Shown here: one piece after another, positions 20,711 to 30,818 of the stretch
Layout: every line of letters begins with the position of its first letter
Numbering within the stretch: position 1 is the stretch's first letter
NCBI RefSeq assembly: GCF_017916325.1
Contig: NC_090163.1
Span: forward strand, 248,501 to 312,500
Direction: 5' to 3'
DNA length: 64,000 bases
Source: Leishmania martiniquensis
Lineage: Eukaryota; Euglenozoa; Kinetoplastea; Trypanosomatida; Trypanosomatidae
Notes under the pieces: model-generated
Told to the model about the DNA's origin: nothing
Seen by the model: only the letters and a program-made list of their open reading frames with translations
Database searches by the model: none
Program-made: the position numbers and the translations under genes

Positions 20711-22369
20711 TTACAACTTGGTGCCGCGCACCACACCCGGTCGCAGGTCCCGCACTCCAGCGAACCCACCCTCTGGATTCGGCTGGAAGTTGCGGGACTG
20801 TGACTTGTGCACCTGCATTCCACGTTCGTACTTACGGCGCTGGGCGACGCGGGGGTTCTTGCGATCCTTCGGGCGGGCCCTCGTTAGGCCACGGTGCGAC
20901 TCGATCCTCTTGCCAGCCTTGCGACGATTCACCTCCTCCTGAGCAGGGCGGGGTGTTGAGGTGGCTTTTCGAGAGGACTCGGCGGCCCGACGGGCGCGCT
21001 CCTCCTCCCACACCGCCTCGTAGTCCTCATCAGCGCCACTGGCGTTTCCGTTCACCGAGCCCCCGAGGTCTGCGTCATCGTCGTCCCCATCCACCTCGTC
21101 CCTTCCGTCGAAGTCGTCCTCACCATCGCCCTCATCCGAGTCGTTTTCGGCGGCCTTCGATGGCCGCTTCGATGAGCGCTGGCGGCCCAGCACGTCCCCG
21201 GCCTTTTTCTGGCGGCGGCGCAGCACCTCCATGAGCGAGAGACCCTCCTCGCTCTCACCGTCGTCGTCCTCGCCGTCGTCACCGGCGATGCGAGAGAAGA
21301 ACTGATCCTCGTCCTCCTTGTAGCTGAGAGGTGCTATGGTAGAACTGGCGGTATTGCTGCTGTTGAGTGCGGATGCCTTCTTAGTGCGCACGCGCGTCAT
21401 AGCAGCCTGCTCCTCTCGCTCTAGTTCCTCGGCCTCCTTCATGTGGCGCAATTGCTGGCGGCGCTCGCGGGCCTCTGTGTCCACCATAGAGCGAGAGGAC
21501 GCAAAAGTGCCACCCTCGCCGGACTGCAGCGGGCGAAGCTCGGTGATGCGGGCAGCTGTGGCAGACTTGCCACTAAGGAGGCGGTTCAGCGAGTATTGCA
21601 GTTTCTCCTCCAACGGCCACATCTTCTCCAAGTACACACGGATCTCCACAAGGTGGTCGATCACCGGATGGCCGGCTACCTTCCGACCCTCCGACTTTAG
21701 GAGGAGGTAGAAGGTTACGTGCATGCAGTAGCTAAGCATGAGCTGCACCTTCGTCTCCAAGAACGAGACGAGATGCTTGTCTGATGCGGGCACCTTACGC
21801 TCGTAGAGTAGCTCGTGAAGTGGCTGCGCCAAGGTCTTGACCTCCGCCATAAAGGCCTTGAGGTCCATCAGCAGCCTCTGCAGCTCCGGCGACTCCTTCT
21901 TGAGGACCGCCAGCCGCTCGGCCGTGGTGAGGGAGGCAAAGTCGCGCTCGACGGCTTCGATTACCGGAACAGCATCGAGGGCATCCAGTGCGCTTTTCTT
22001 GGTCATAGCGTCACGGCGCGAAGAGATCTGCGCCACCGACACACCAGCTACATCGAAGTCCTCCTCCACCGTCTTCTTGCGCAGTCCCTTCTCTGTCACC
22101 ACCGCCAACTCTTCCTCCTCCTGGAAGCCGCCGTGCTCATCGTCGCCGTAGCCATCGAGGCAGTGCGCGTCAGAGGGCAAGACGGCAAACATGTCCTCCT
22201 CCTCCACACCGGCCTCGCGGGCGGTCTTGCGGCTGCGGCGGTCGTGCACGACATCGTCCTCGTCCACGTACGCGCCGGCGTCCCCTACATCGAGGTCGAG
22301 ATCCTCGACAAGGTTGTCGCTGGTCTCCTTACGTGACCGCTTCTTGCTACCTTTTAATCCCCTTGCCAT
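20711..22369 (-). CDS. Sas10/Utp3 family, SSU processome component (552 aa)
   Basis: The start is the ATG at 22369 (MARGLKGSKKRSRK). A splice acceptor on the transcribed strand (ttccttcgctgcAG, about 22388) lies some 20 nt upstream. The Sas10/Utp3/C1D domain spans about 160-245 (PELQRLLMDLKAFMAEVKTL, then LHELLYERK and KVQLMLSYCMHVTFYLLLKSEG). A long acidic, Ser/Asp-rich middle part is interrupted by basic stretches. The C-terminal 60 residues match the Sas10 C-terminal domain (RPKDRKNPRVAQRRKYERG, then GGFAGVRDLRPGV and KL at the end). Utp3/Sas10 is a nucleolar part of the U3-containing processome that matures 18S rRNA. Order and length agree with the family. Confidence 0.93.
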   Translation of the reverse strand: MARGLKGSKKRSRKETSDNLVEDLDLDVGDAGAYVDEDDVVHDRRSRKTAREAGVEEEDMFAVLPSDAHCLDGYGDDEHGGFQEEEELAVVTEKGLRKKTVEEDFDVAGVSVAQISSRRDAMTKKSALDALDAVPVIEAVERDFASLTTAERLAVLKKESPELQRLLMDLKAFMAEVKTLAQPLHELLYERKVPASDKHLVSFLETKVQLMLSYCMHVTFYLLLKSEGRKVAGHPVIDHLVEIRVYLEKMWPLEEKLQYSLNRLLSGKSATAARITELRPLQSGEGGTFASSRSMVDTEARERRQQLRHMKEAEELEREEQAAMTRVRTKKASALNSSNTASSTIAPLSYKEDEDQFFSRIAGDDGEDDDGESEEGLSLMEVLRRRQKKAGDVLGRQRSSKRPSKAAENDSDEGDGEDDFDGRDEVDGDDDDADLGGSVNGNASGADEDYEAVWEEERARRAAESSRKATSTPRPAQEEVNRRKAGKRIESHRGLTRARPKDRKNPRVAQRRKYERGMQVHKSQSRNFQPNPEGGFAGVRDLRPGVVRGTKL

Positions 22370-23574
22370 TGGCAGTGAGGAAATAAGCTGCAGCGAAGGA
22401 AACAGGTGATGGCACCGCAGAGGATCGAGAACCCGTACGCCGCACACCTACTTGAAGAGCGCCTGCAGCAGGCAGAGAACAATGGCCGACTACTTCACAG
22501 TTTCCTCCCTTTGAGAATACGCAAGGCTCCTCGCCTGCAGGCTTGCGTGTGTAGAAGCGCGAGTGTATCCGTGTGGCGGAATGGTAGCGAGGAAAGGCGA
22601 GAGAGGGAAGAGGGAAGAGGGGCGATGCAACGAAGTCAGGCCTCACGTGTGTGTGTGTGTGTGAAGAAGAGAGGGGTGAGAGGGGTCATGTGTTTTATAC
22701 CAGAAGTAGAAGGGCGAGAGAGTGGGAGCAAACACCATACAGAAACGACATCATGTGGAGTGCTACAGGCGCATACAGCATAAATATGTGCATGTGAAGG
22801 GGCTGCGTTCATTTTTCCTTTGGCGACTGCGCATCATCCATCATGCACTACCCCGGTATCCCTCCATCACTCCTCTCTTGTCACCAATGCTGAGGAAGGA
22901 AGAGAGGCGCAGAAGAGGGCGCCTCAAACTTTAGAAGGCTTGAAGCAGCGGCTATTAGGCACAGAACAAGAGCAGCGCCATCACCACTTGCCCACCCCCG
23001 TTTCGGAGAGAGCGAATGAGAGAGGGGGGAAAGGGAAGAGGGTGAAGCAGCATACACCGATACGCAGAACGAGCAAACAAAAAAACCTACAGCCCCCCCC
23101 CAGTTGCAGGCCTGATACCGAGGCGCCTTCCTTCGCCCCTTTCTGTTTTTGTCTTTTAAAGACTCCCTCGCCGCGCCTCGAGCTTGCCTCTCCGTCTGCC
23201 TCTGTATGTGTGTGTGTGTTTGTGTGTGGGGGCTCTTTCCTTGCGCTTATGCATCGAAAAGGGCGAGGAGGAGGGACACGGCCAAGCAAGCGCAGTGATA
23301 TTTAAGAAAAAAAGGCAGCAGCAAGTCATCGATCTGTGCGCTGTCATAGACGAAGAAGTCCACCTGATACACCGAACCACTGTGCACACACTTGGCCACA
23401 TTCTTGCAGCAGCAGCAGCAGCAGCAATCTTCAGGCATTGCGACCCTGTCATACGCAGAGCTTAGGGCGCGTACCGAAACACCTCGGCATCCACGCCCAG
23501 CACGTGGAGCCCAGACGGACAAAAAAAAAACAGTAATGGCGGTCCACCCATTATCATCGCGTCAGCTGACAACA
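22370..23574. other. Intergenic region, no gene seen
   Basis: Holds TG tracts at about 22650-22662 and 23206-23227 and a (CAG)6 run at 23407-23424. No domain-bearing frame is visible. A tRNA-like A-box near 22574 was rejected. Confidence 0.6.
23407..23424. repeat. (CAG)6 trinucleotide run
   Basis: Six CAG units on the plus strand in the spacer beside the 185-residue gene. Confidence 0.9.
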
Positions 23575-24132
23575 CTATCCCCAGAGTTCCGCTGCATCTA
23601 CAGCTGGCCCGTAAACGCCACGGCTCGACACACCTTGCTCCTTACACCAGCGTCCACGCACGCGCTGCAGCTTCATGTACCAGCCCCAGAATTCGTGTGT
23701 GCGTAGCTGCTGCACCAAGCGCCGGTCACGATGTATCTTCTTGGCGTAGTCGATACGCTTTTCTTGAGCGTGCTCGAACACGACACGCGGCGTCATGGGC
23801 ATCACCGGCAGATGCCGAGATTCACGCTGTGGCTTCGGATGATTAGCGAGAATCTTATGCACATCACTAAAGCCCTGATACGTCCCTGGAGCCGGGGAGG
23901 CGGGCACACGGCCTTGGTAGTCCACTCCGTGCTTGGCCAAATACCTGTGTCGGAAATCGGACACCCAAAAAGAGGGACGCGCAAAATCCTCGTTGAGAAC
24001 GGTGCGCCAGAACATGCGGTTGTACGGATTTGTGCGAGAGCTGCTCCAGCGACGCTCATAGTTGCGCGCGCGCGGCGGCACGGGATACGCCTGGAGCGCC
24101 TTTCGGCTAAGTCCTACGGTACGCTGCAGCAT
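23575..24132 (-). CDS. Probable mitochondrial protein, conserved hypothetical (185 aa)
   Basis: The ATG at 24132 (MLQRTVGLSRK) is chosen over a GTG five codons upstream. The first 30 residues are basic, free of acids and can form an amphipathic helix (MLQRTVGLSRKALQAYPVPPRAR), as expected of a mitochondrial presequence. The rest is rich in Arg, Trp, Tyr and His (FWRTVLNEDF, SFWVSDFRHRYL, HEFWGWYMKLQRVRGRW) and highly basic overall. That composition is common among kinetoplastid mitoribosomal proteins, so a ribosomal subunit or assembly role is possible. I do not recognise the family, and this is inference from composition. Confidence 0.72.
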   Translation of the reverse strand: MLQRTVGLSRKALQAYPVPPRARNYERRWSSSRTNPYNRMFWRTVLNEDFARPSFWVSDFRHRYLAKHGVDYQGRVPASPAPGTYQGFSDVHKILANHPKPQRESRHLPVMPMTPRVVFEHAQEKRIDYAKKIHRDRRLVQQLRTHEFWGWYMKLQRVRGRWCKEQGVSSRGVYGPAVDAAELWG

Positions 24133-25468
24133 GCTGTACACAGACACACACTCTCCCTTCCTCTTTTGACGTACAGAAGCACCGCAACAAGTCGCGCAGC
24201 GAATGAGCAGTTATGCAGAGAAGAAGCAGAAGCGAGTCGCCGTGCCGCCATTTTTTTTTTGGAATGCAGCCGCCGTCAATACAGAGCGTGCGTGTCGAAA
24301 AAGAGAGGCGCGCACGTATCCACACATGCGTGGGGGCCATCATACCAGGGGATGCGATCGATAATCAAGCAACGCCCACGAAGCAGAGCAGAGGAGGTTC
24401 CAAATGGGAAGCAACCGTCAAAGGGAACGAAGTAGACAATAGAAGCAACGAAAGACAAGTCCAGTGAGTTGTGTCATACAAGATCCAGGAACAGCAAGGC
24501 GGAATGGCCCTCTAGTCCGGCACGCACAGATGGCACGGCGCGATCGTGGCGGAGTGGGGGAGGGGGCAAGAAAAACGAGCAGTGGCAGCGATGGCGTACC
24601 CGTGCCTGTTGCTTTCGAGAAGAGGGCCATAACCAACCCCACAAGCGCCTTGTGCGCTCCCTTCGTGCATGCTGACAGCAGCCCTCTGGTGCGTCTCATG
24701 CGCCTCTCACACAGATCGCTCGGCCCGTTTGTTACTGCTACCACTGACATGTTATTCACTTGCTTGGCACTGTTCAAGGTCCTTGCTGAACATGAGATCC
24801 TCAGTCAAACCATGGAGGAAGGTGCTAGTACACATAGGTGCGCATATCACGAGCCGCGCTTTCTGCGAGGACGGAGAAAAGGAAAAGCGGGACGGAGAGA
24901 GAATCGGAGGGTAGCAAAGCGCAGAGAAAGCTCGCCAGCCGCGCAACAGGAACCCTTACCCCCTCTCGATCTCTTTGCCCGCAACTCTTCAACAGACCGC
25001 TCCTTACCCCCACACACACACACACCCTTCCTCTCTCTCTCCTCACTCCTCACCCTTTCCCTACTCTCCGCAGCAGCGTGGCGGGGACACAAAGCTGCGA
25101 GAGCCGCAGTAGAAAAAAGACGAGCGCACGCAAAGCTTACATCTGTAGCATCACGATCAAGTATACAAACACAGAGAGAAAGCCGCCAACAACCGAGTCA
25201 GAGGCGCACCCCATCACTCAAGTCGACGCGGCGTGCACCTCAGCATGGAAACAGAGCGATAAGGCGGGAGGCAGGCAGATACAAGAGGCGAAAAGGACAG
25301 GGATCATAAAGAATTTGTGCGCGATGCGCGCATGCAGTTCTGTGGCGAAGAGGCTCACAAAATACAAGCCATGAACGCATCACCAGAGGTAACCAGCGCA
25401 CGAAAGTAAAACGCTGTGAGTGTCGCGACCGAGGCCGCCCCTCTGCTCGTCCTGGGCCATGACTCTCC
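24133..25468. other. Intergenic region, no gene seen
   Basis: A plus-strand frame at 24464-25309 and several minus frames overlap here, but they run against the direction of transcription or are Arg/Ser-rich noise. A pyrimidine-rich plus-strand stretch at 25000-25075 would be purine-rich in the transcript. Confidence 0.6.
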
Positions 25469-26761
25469 CTAGCAGCGCCGAGTGCTGCCCATGACGCTGT
25501 TCGGTGCCTGCAGTGGTTCGGTGTACATCGTGGTGTACTGCCCTGGAACCATTTCCGCTGGCGTGTAGGTTTCACCCGTGCGGACATCCTCACGCGGGTG
25601 GTGATACTGGGGATCGATGGTGTAGATGCCGTCCTGAATGTCAAAGACAGATTTGGCGCCGTGCTTGTGGCACACATCCGCCTCGGAAGAGCGATCCTGG
25701 TATGCGGATGAGTAGGTGGTCACCCACTGCCCATCGTTACGCGTTTGAAGGCGTGTATCACGCTGCGTGACGGCCATCTCGTGTGCTTCAGATAGGGCGT
25801 AGTTTGTGTTGCGTAGCGGTACCGTGGCGTCGCGATCATTCATGTGGCTCGCCTCGGAAACGTCGTACGCTGCATGCTCGCGGTGGGTAGTACTCATCCA
25901 GTCCTTGGCTGAGTAGGGCTCGTAGCCTTGTGGCAGGGCTTGTTTGTGGCTATCCTCTAGTGAGCTACGTAGTTGCTTGTGGTCCACGGTGCGGCCCCGC
26001 TGGAGGGTCTGAAACGTGCGCTCTCGGCGTCGCGGCCCCTCGCGCTCGACGTTGTTGTAGCGGCTCTTATACATGTCCACTCCATCCTCATCCTCCCTCC
26101 AGTCCTTCTGCCGATACGCTGGCGGGTCCATCTTGCTGAAGTCACAGTAGTCGTCTGAGGTGAGGCGAAACGCATCCGGTGCTGCGCCCTTGGCGTACGG
26201 CGTTGCCTCCAGATCGTCCAGCTCTCGCTTGAGGGCGTCCTCCTTGGCCTGTCCGGCGCGAAGCGCTTGCAGCACACCATCATCGAAGGCGCGGGGAATG
26301 GCCTGATTAGTGGTTTGCAGAGTGAGGAACCGCGGCTTTCGCAGGCCGTCAGTGCCCTGTCCTCGGGCAGCGCCATGGTCATCGCCGCTTGCGCCCAGTT
26401 TCTGCATCTGCGACGCGTTCAAGCCTCCCGTGTTGCTGTTGCCGTCGTCTAGGATCAAGTGAAGCCCGACATTTGTGTAATCTAGTGTGCGAGGGTAGCT
26501 TGTTCGGTCCTTCGGAAACGGCACCAGCTTGCGGTTTATCTCTGCTTGAAAGGGATAGGGCTGCTTGCACACCACGTCGTCTGGAGCACGAGGCGGTACC
26601 TCGCCCGTCGCACCCCAGTATGCGCTGGGTGCAAAGCCCTCCAAGCTGCGTGACTTCAAAAAATCCGTGACAGCGTCCGCGTCGGCCGGTACGCTGCCGG
26701 TGCTGCACTGCGAGTAGGCAAGGGCACCATTGACATTTCGACCGAGGCGCGGTGACTGCAT
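25469..26761 (-). CDS. Conserved hypothetical protein, possibly cytoskeletal (430 aa)
   Basis: The ATG is at 26761. No known domain is recognised. The protein is hydrophilic with recurring Tyr/Thr/His-containing patches: YPRTLDYTNVG (about 89-99), TTHREHAAYD (291-300), VTQRDTRLQTR (331-341), VTTYSSAYQDR (348-357) and PGQYTTMYTEP (406-416). It lacks membrane segments, long coiled coils and repeats of fixed length. Loose T-x-x-x-x-x-x-Y patches and conserved Pro/Tyr tails are seen in flagellar microtubule-associated and microtubule inner proteins, so a flagellar or subpellicular role is a guess. A short charged helix (KEDALKRELDDLE) lies at 173-185. Codon use looks like that of neighbouring genes. 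Confidence 0.72.
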   Translation of the reverse strand: MQSPRLGRNVNGALAYSQCSTGSVPADADAVTDFLKSRSLEGFAPSAYWGATGEVPPRAPDDVVCKQPYPFQAEINRKLVPFPKDRTSYPRTLDYTNVGLHLILDDGNSNTGGLNASQMQKLGASGDDHGAARGQGTDGLRKPRFLTLQTTNQAIPRAFDDGVLQALRAGQAKEDALKRELDDLEATPYAKGAAPDAFRLTSDDYCDFSKMDPPAYRQKDWREDEDGVDMYKSRYNNVEREGPRRRERTFQTLQRGRTVDHKQLRSSLEDSHKQALPQGYEPYSAKDWMSTTHREHAAYDVSEASHMNDRDATVPLRNTNYALSEAHEMAVTQRDTRLQTRNDGQWVTTYSSAYQDRSSEADVCHKHGAKSVFDIQDGIYTIDPQYHHPREDVRTGETYTPAEMVPGQYTTMYTEPLQAPNSVMGSTRRC

Positions 26762-28554
26762 GGCAGAGTGGTGAAGGTGAAGTTCTTAAAACTCTTCAAC
26801 ACGCGCGTGAGTGTGCTAAATAAAAAAAGGTTCTTGCACTCTTTGCTGCTGCGCTTTCACTGGCGCGCATGCACACATGTTTGTGAAGGTGTGAGCAGAC
26901 ACGCGAAGATGTATTCATTTTCGTAAGACGGTCGTATAAAAAGTGGAGGGGAAAGCACGCCGCGTGCAGGGACGAGTGTGAGGTGATTACGGAGAGGGAG
27001 CGGGGACAGGAAAGGAGCATCGCCAAGAGTGAAAGCTACGGGCCGCTCACAGCACGCGCTGTGCACCTCGGTGGAAAAGAGATCCGCGTTCGTGCGGGTG
27101 TGCATGTATGCGTGTGTATGGTCACCACGCGCACAGCTGGAGCAGCTAAGGGTACGCAGCGGGGGCCTCCAGTCTCAGCAAGAGCAATGACCCCCTCGGT
27201 GTTACGTAGCTTCTCCACTGAGTGGGCGATCATATGTACAAGGAACGCGTCCCTTACATTGCCTCGGTGCTACCAGGAGAAGCGCACTGCTTTCTTCCAT
27301 AAACGGCGATGGACTATCTGAAGTGACATTTACAACTGCACCCACAAATGCATATATACACACCAATGTAACATGTGCTTCGCGCTTTCCTTCAGCATAA
27401 TCACCACGCCATAGCGCATTCACTCAACGCAACACCGTTTCTCGGCCCGCCACAGGCCCCATAGGCGTCGTCCGAGGCGGACGCAGATATGCGTCAAAGA
27501 AACGCGCCGACCATCTATTTGAGCACGGCCTCCGTCTCCCCCCCCCTCAATCTTCGCTCACCCAATATGCCGGTTCCCGCTCAGCACCTCCCCCCCTCTT
27601 ACGGTAGTCCAGGTACTCTCCGCACCAATGAGCAGAGTGAAGGCAGGCGGGCGTACCCCCGAGTTGCGCTGGTAGACTGCCCATCGCGTGTAGAACTCTC
27701 CCTTCTTCACCGTCGCAGGTCGCTCCAGCGCAGTACCATCGAGGACCAAATCACCAACATCAGCAGTGACGCACCGTTCTGTCTCCGCTGCGTCGCCCGC
27801 ACTCCACCCTGTGTGGCCATCAGGGGGGTATTTCAGCATTGGCAAGGCGTACTTGGGGTGCTTGACTCCCCTCCTCCCCGCGGAATGGGCACTGGACCCC
27901 AGAGAGGCCTCAAGATGAGGTGACCTGTGACCTCAGGGAGACGAAAACAAAAGGCGGAGACACGAATCCACTCGCACAAAGTAAGTGGAGTACGCACGAC
28001 AGGGAGGCATCGGCCTCGCAAGCACCGTTAGAAGAGTAAGCGACCCCTCTTCTTCGCCGCCAGTGCTGTCATGCACCAGCGCGCACCGCCCTGCGACTTG
28101 CCTACTTCCTCAAACCACACTATTCACGTGCGTTCTCAAACGCCTCGTTCGTGCTAAGGGAATGTCGAAAGAAATGCTTAGGGAAAGAGCTGCAGAAAGA
28201 ATCATATAGCAGAGGACAGAGGGGTCACGACTAGCGCTAGTTGCCAGGGCAAGTCAAACCCTCGCAGCTCCTCAGAAGCTACGACCGAGCGCCGCTCTTC
28301 TAACTTGGACTCCACCTCTTTTGTTCCTCTACACTTCATCTTCTCCACCTCTTCTCCAGCCTCCCTTTCTCTCTCCGTTTCCTTCTATAGGTGATGTGGC
28401 GCATGTGCCGACGTGCTTGAGCAAAGCCTCCGGCGCCGTGGTCAAAGATCCAAGAAACGAACAAAAAAAACGAACAGAAACGAGAGCCTCAGGTGCTTTC
28501 AGAGTTGAGGGTGCGTGGGATGGCTTCAGCAGGTCACTATGATAGGCATGCTCT
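26762..28554. other. Intergenic region with possible retroposon remnant
   Basis: No clear gene. A GC-rich block at about 27440-27960 differs in texture from ordinary spacer and is listed separately as a possible SIDER-like element. The rest is CA/TG-rich or pyrimidine-rich. Confidence 0.55.
27440..27960 (-). mobile_element. Possible degenerate SIDER-type retroposon
   Basis: The block is GC-rich, carries no microsatellite and has a protein-like minus frame (27558-27845; PPDGHTGWSAGDAAETE, then ADVGDLVLDGTALERPATVK) that has no convincing start site or family. Leishmania genomes hold hundreds of about 0.55-kb truncated retroposons (SIDER1/SIDER2) in 3' UTRs, and the texture and position fit. 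I recognise it only from a general impression and cannot confirm the 79-bp signature. Confidence 0.35.
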
Positions 28555-29223
28555 TCAGAGCGTGAGCCCCAAGCTCGCACCCAGGCTAGATTGCGCGTCG
28601 TGGATTCCCTGAAGCATCTGCAGCATTTCATCCAACGCCTCCAGCTGACGCTGAGTCTCACGCCGAAGCTCCTGCTCATGCAACAACTCTTTCTCAAGCA
28701 CTCGATTGCTCTCTTTCTTCGCCAGAAAGGCGTCCTCCTCTCGGTGCACCGCGTATGAAATCATTTTCATAATTAGGCCCGCCGGGTACGTGATGGCGCT
28801 CCCACCGCTATCCCCGTTTGGGGATCCAGCGACTCCCTGCGCGCCAGCGAGCATGAGCGAGGCCGGCACGTTGCCGTATTGATTTTGTGGGTAGAAAAGC
28901 GGACTGGTGGACCGCAGCGAGGGTGACGGGGCGATGGGGCAGCCCATCTCACTGTGTCGATCTCGCAGCACGCTCGTTCCTAGAAGATAAGCGGATGCGG
29001 GCACAGGGCCTGACACTAGCCTATGCTCGCCTGTTGTGTCACTGCTGCCGCCTGCAGGGTAGCATGGGGGTGCCAACTTTCCCTCGTGCCGCGGCATGTT
29101 GGTTGAGCCTTGACTAAGCGACATCGCCGGCGGCGGGCGAAACACGCCCGTAGATGTTTGCTGGCCCCACGGTGCGGTGGGGCCCAGATTGGGTGAAACA
29201 TACATCGAGGATGTTCGAGACAT
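28555..29223 (-). CDS. Hypothetical protein with C-terminal coiled coil (222 aa)
   Basis: The ATG at 29223 (MSRTSSMYVSPN) is used. The transcribed strand has a long pyrimidine tract just upstream but no AG between it and the ATG; the first usable AG is near 29358, giving a 5' UTR of about 135 nt and excluding the longer frame. Residues 1-145 are Ser/Pro/Gly-rich and disordered. Residues about 158-207 are a charged heptad-like helix (EEDAFLAKKESNRVLEKELL, then QELRRETQRQLEALDEML) that should form a coiled coil. The family is not recognised; a structural or scaffold role would fit. Confidence 0.72.
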   Translation of the reverse strand: MSRTSSMYVSPNLGPTAPWGQQTSTGVFRPPPAMSLSQGSTNMPRHEGKLAPPCYPAGGSSDTTGEHRLVSGPVPASAYLLGTSVLRDRHSEMGCPIAPSPSLRSTSPLFYPQNQYGNVPASLMLAGAQGVAGSPNGDSGGSAITYPAGLIMKMISYAVHREEDAFLAKKESNRVLEKELLHEQELRRETQRQLEALDEMLQMLQGIHDAQSSLGASLGLTL

Positions 29224-30818
29224 GATCGATTCGATAATGTGAAAGAGAGAAACGGAAGAAAGAGAAAGGAGTGACGAAGAAGAGGGAGGAGCGCCACGGT
29301 AATCAGAGAAACGGCAGAACAAGTTAGAAAAGTCGACACACGAGGTGCGAGAATCCGCTGACGAGAAGCACACCAAAATTCCAGCAGCGAGTAAAAGTGC
29401 CTCTAAGAGGAAACAGTGACCAAGAACGAAGGAAAAAGGGGGTAGGCAGGAAGTCTGTCTTCGGAGCAGCCGTGAGGTACATATATATATATATATATGC
29501 GTGTAGATTTAAAAAGGGAACGGAAGGAGAGAAAAATGGCGCAATGCTGGCGTGCCACGAGCAGAATCTATAAACAGCGGAGTCAAATTGAAACGGTGCT
29601 GAGTCGGCACACGCTTGGGTGGTAGCACTGAGATGAGCGAGTATTTGGAACAGGAAAGGAGCTTATAAAGTGTGGTGATCGAAGATGGGGAATGTTTTGA
29701 GGGTATTGGAGAGTGGAACAGCGGTGATGGAGAGAGAAAAGAGGCCAGACAGACAAAAAAGCGAGCGAGAGAACCGTAGCACCACAAGAACGAGACAGAA
29801 GACGGGAGACCAAACAGAAAGACACCTAATATGCTAATCTCCTACCTAGAAAGAGGGGGTTATAGAAGTGAATAAGGAGAGTGGTGGGGCGCACAGACAC
29901 ACAAGCTCTAGGAGGGACAACACAGGATCGATCTACCGTGAAAGGGGTGAAAGGTGAAAGTGCGCCCCTTCTGAGAAACGATAGGAAACAGATGTAGGCA
30001 ATGTAACAAGGGGTGAAGCGCGGAGTGAGGTAAGGTAAAGAGGGGGTGAATATCAATTGCACTAAAGAGAGACAGTGACGGCAGGTGTTGTCACTACCAC
30101 CAAAGAGGAAGAAAAAAAAGCACAGCAGACTGAGCAGCCGCCCACACAATCTCAGCACTGAAAGTTGGCAAGACAGATACGAGAGGATGGCAACGCAGAA
30201 GAGTGACGCGTTAGTAATATAGAAAAGGGGGAGCCGCGCGTTTGCAAGGTAAGTATGCAAAACGGCAAGATATCAAAGCAAAGGAGGAAGAGTGAGTTTC
30301 AAGGAGAGAGCCGGGGAAGAAGCAGTGAGTACCAGAAAAGAACGACGCCAGAGAGGGTGGCCTTCCCAGCGTTGTCGGATTTCATTTGCTCTCCGGGTAT
30401 GGGCCTGATGCCGGCTCTCCACCGGAGCTGCACATCAACGAGAAACCCAATGGCACAAGAGACATTAAGGAAAGGCTACCGATGTAATGGCCATGAATGT
30501 CCTTCTGGATGGACCACGTGTCTTGAGGAGAGAGGGAGTGGGACACAGCGCGAGTGTCGCAGAGACCTCAACAAGCTTTTGGAAGGAGAGATCAAGCACC
30601 TGCACTTGCCGGTTACTGGGCCCTCCTACACACACACGCACCATGCATTGAAGCATTAGCTAGTAATCACTTGTCTCTTCTCCACGCCTCACTTGCCTTA
30701 CAGCTTTCGTATTGTTTTTTTCTCTGTTTCTGAGAAGTAGAATGTATATGCGCAACATAGACGAAAAAGGAAAAGAGTCCATTTCTCTCCCACTCCTCGC
30801 TCGCCTGTAAAGAGTCAC
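29224..30818. other. Intergenic region, no gene seen
   Basis: Purine-rich plus strand over most of its length, that is, pyrimidine-rich on the transcribed strand. A TA microsatellite sits at 29481-29498. No plausible protein is encoded. It probably carries the 3' UTR of the SNF2-RING gene. Confidence 0.65.
29481..29498. repeat. (AT)9 microsatellite
   Basis: Nine perfect AT units, self-complementary, in intergenic sequence upstream of the coiled-coil gene. Confidence 0.95.

Noticed and set aside
22570..22650. tRNA-like A-box (tggcggaatggtagcg)
   Set aside because: No B-box or cloverleaf pairing follows.
28232..28243. 12-bp palindrome actagcgctagt
   Set aside because: Short enough to be expected by chance in a window of this size.
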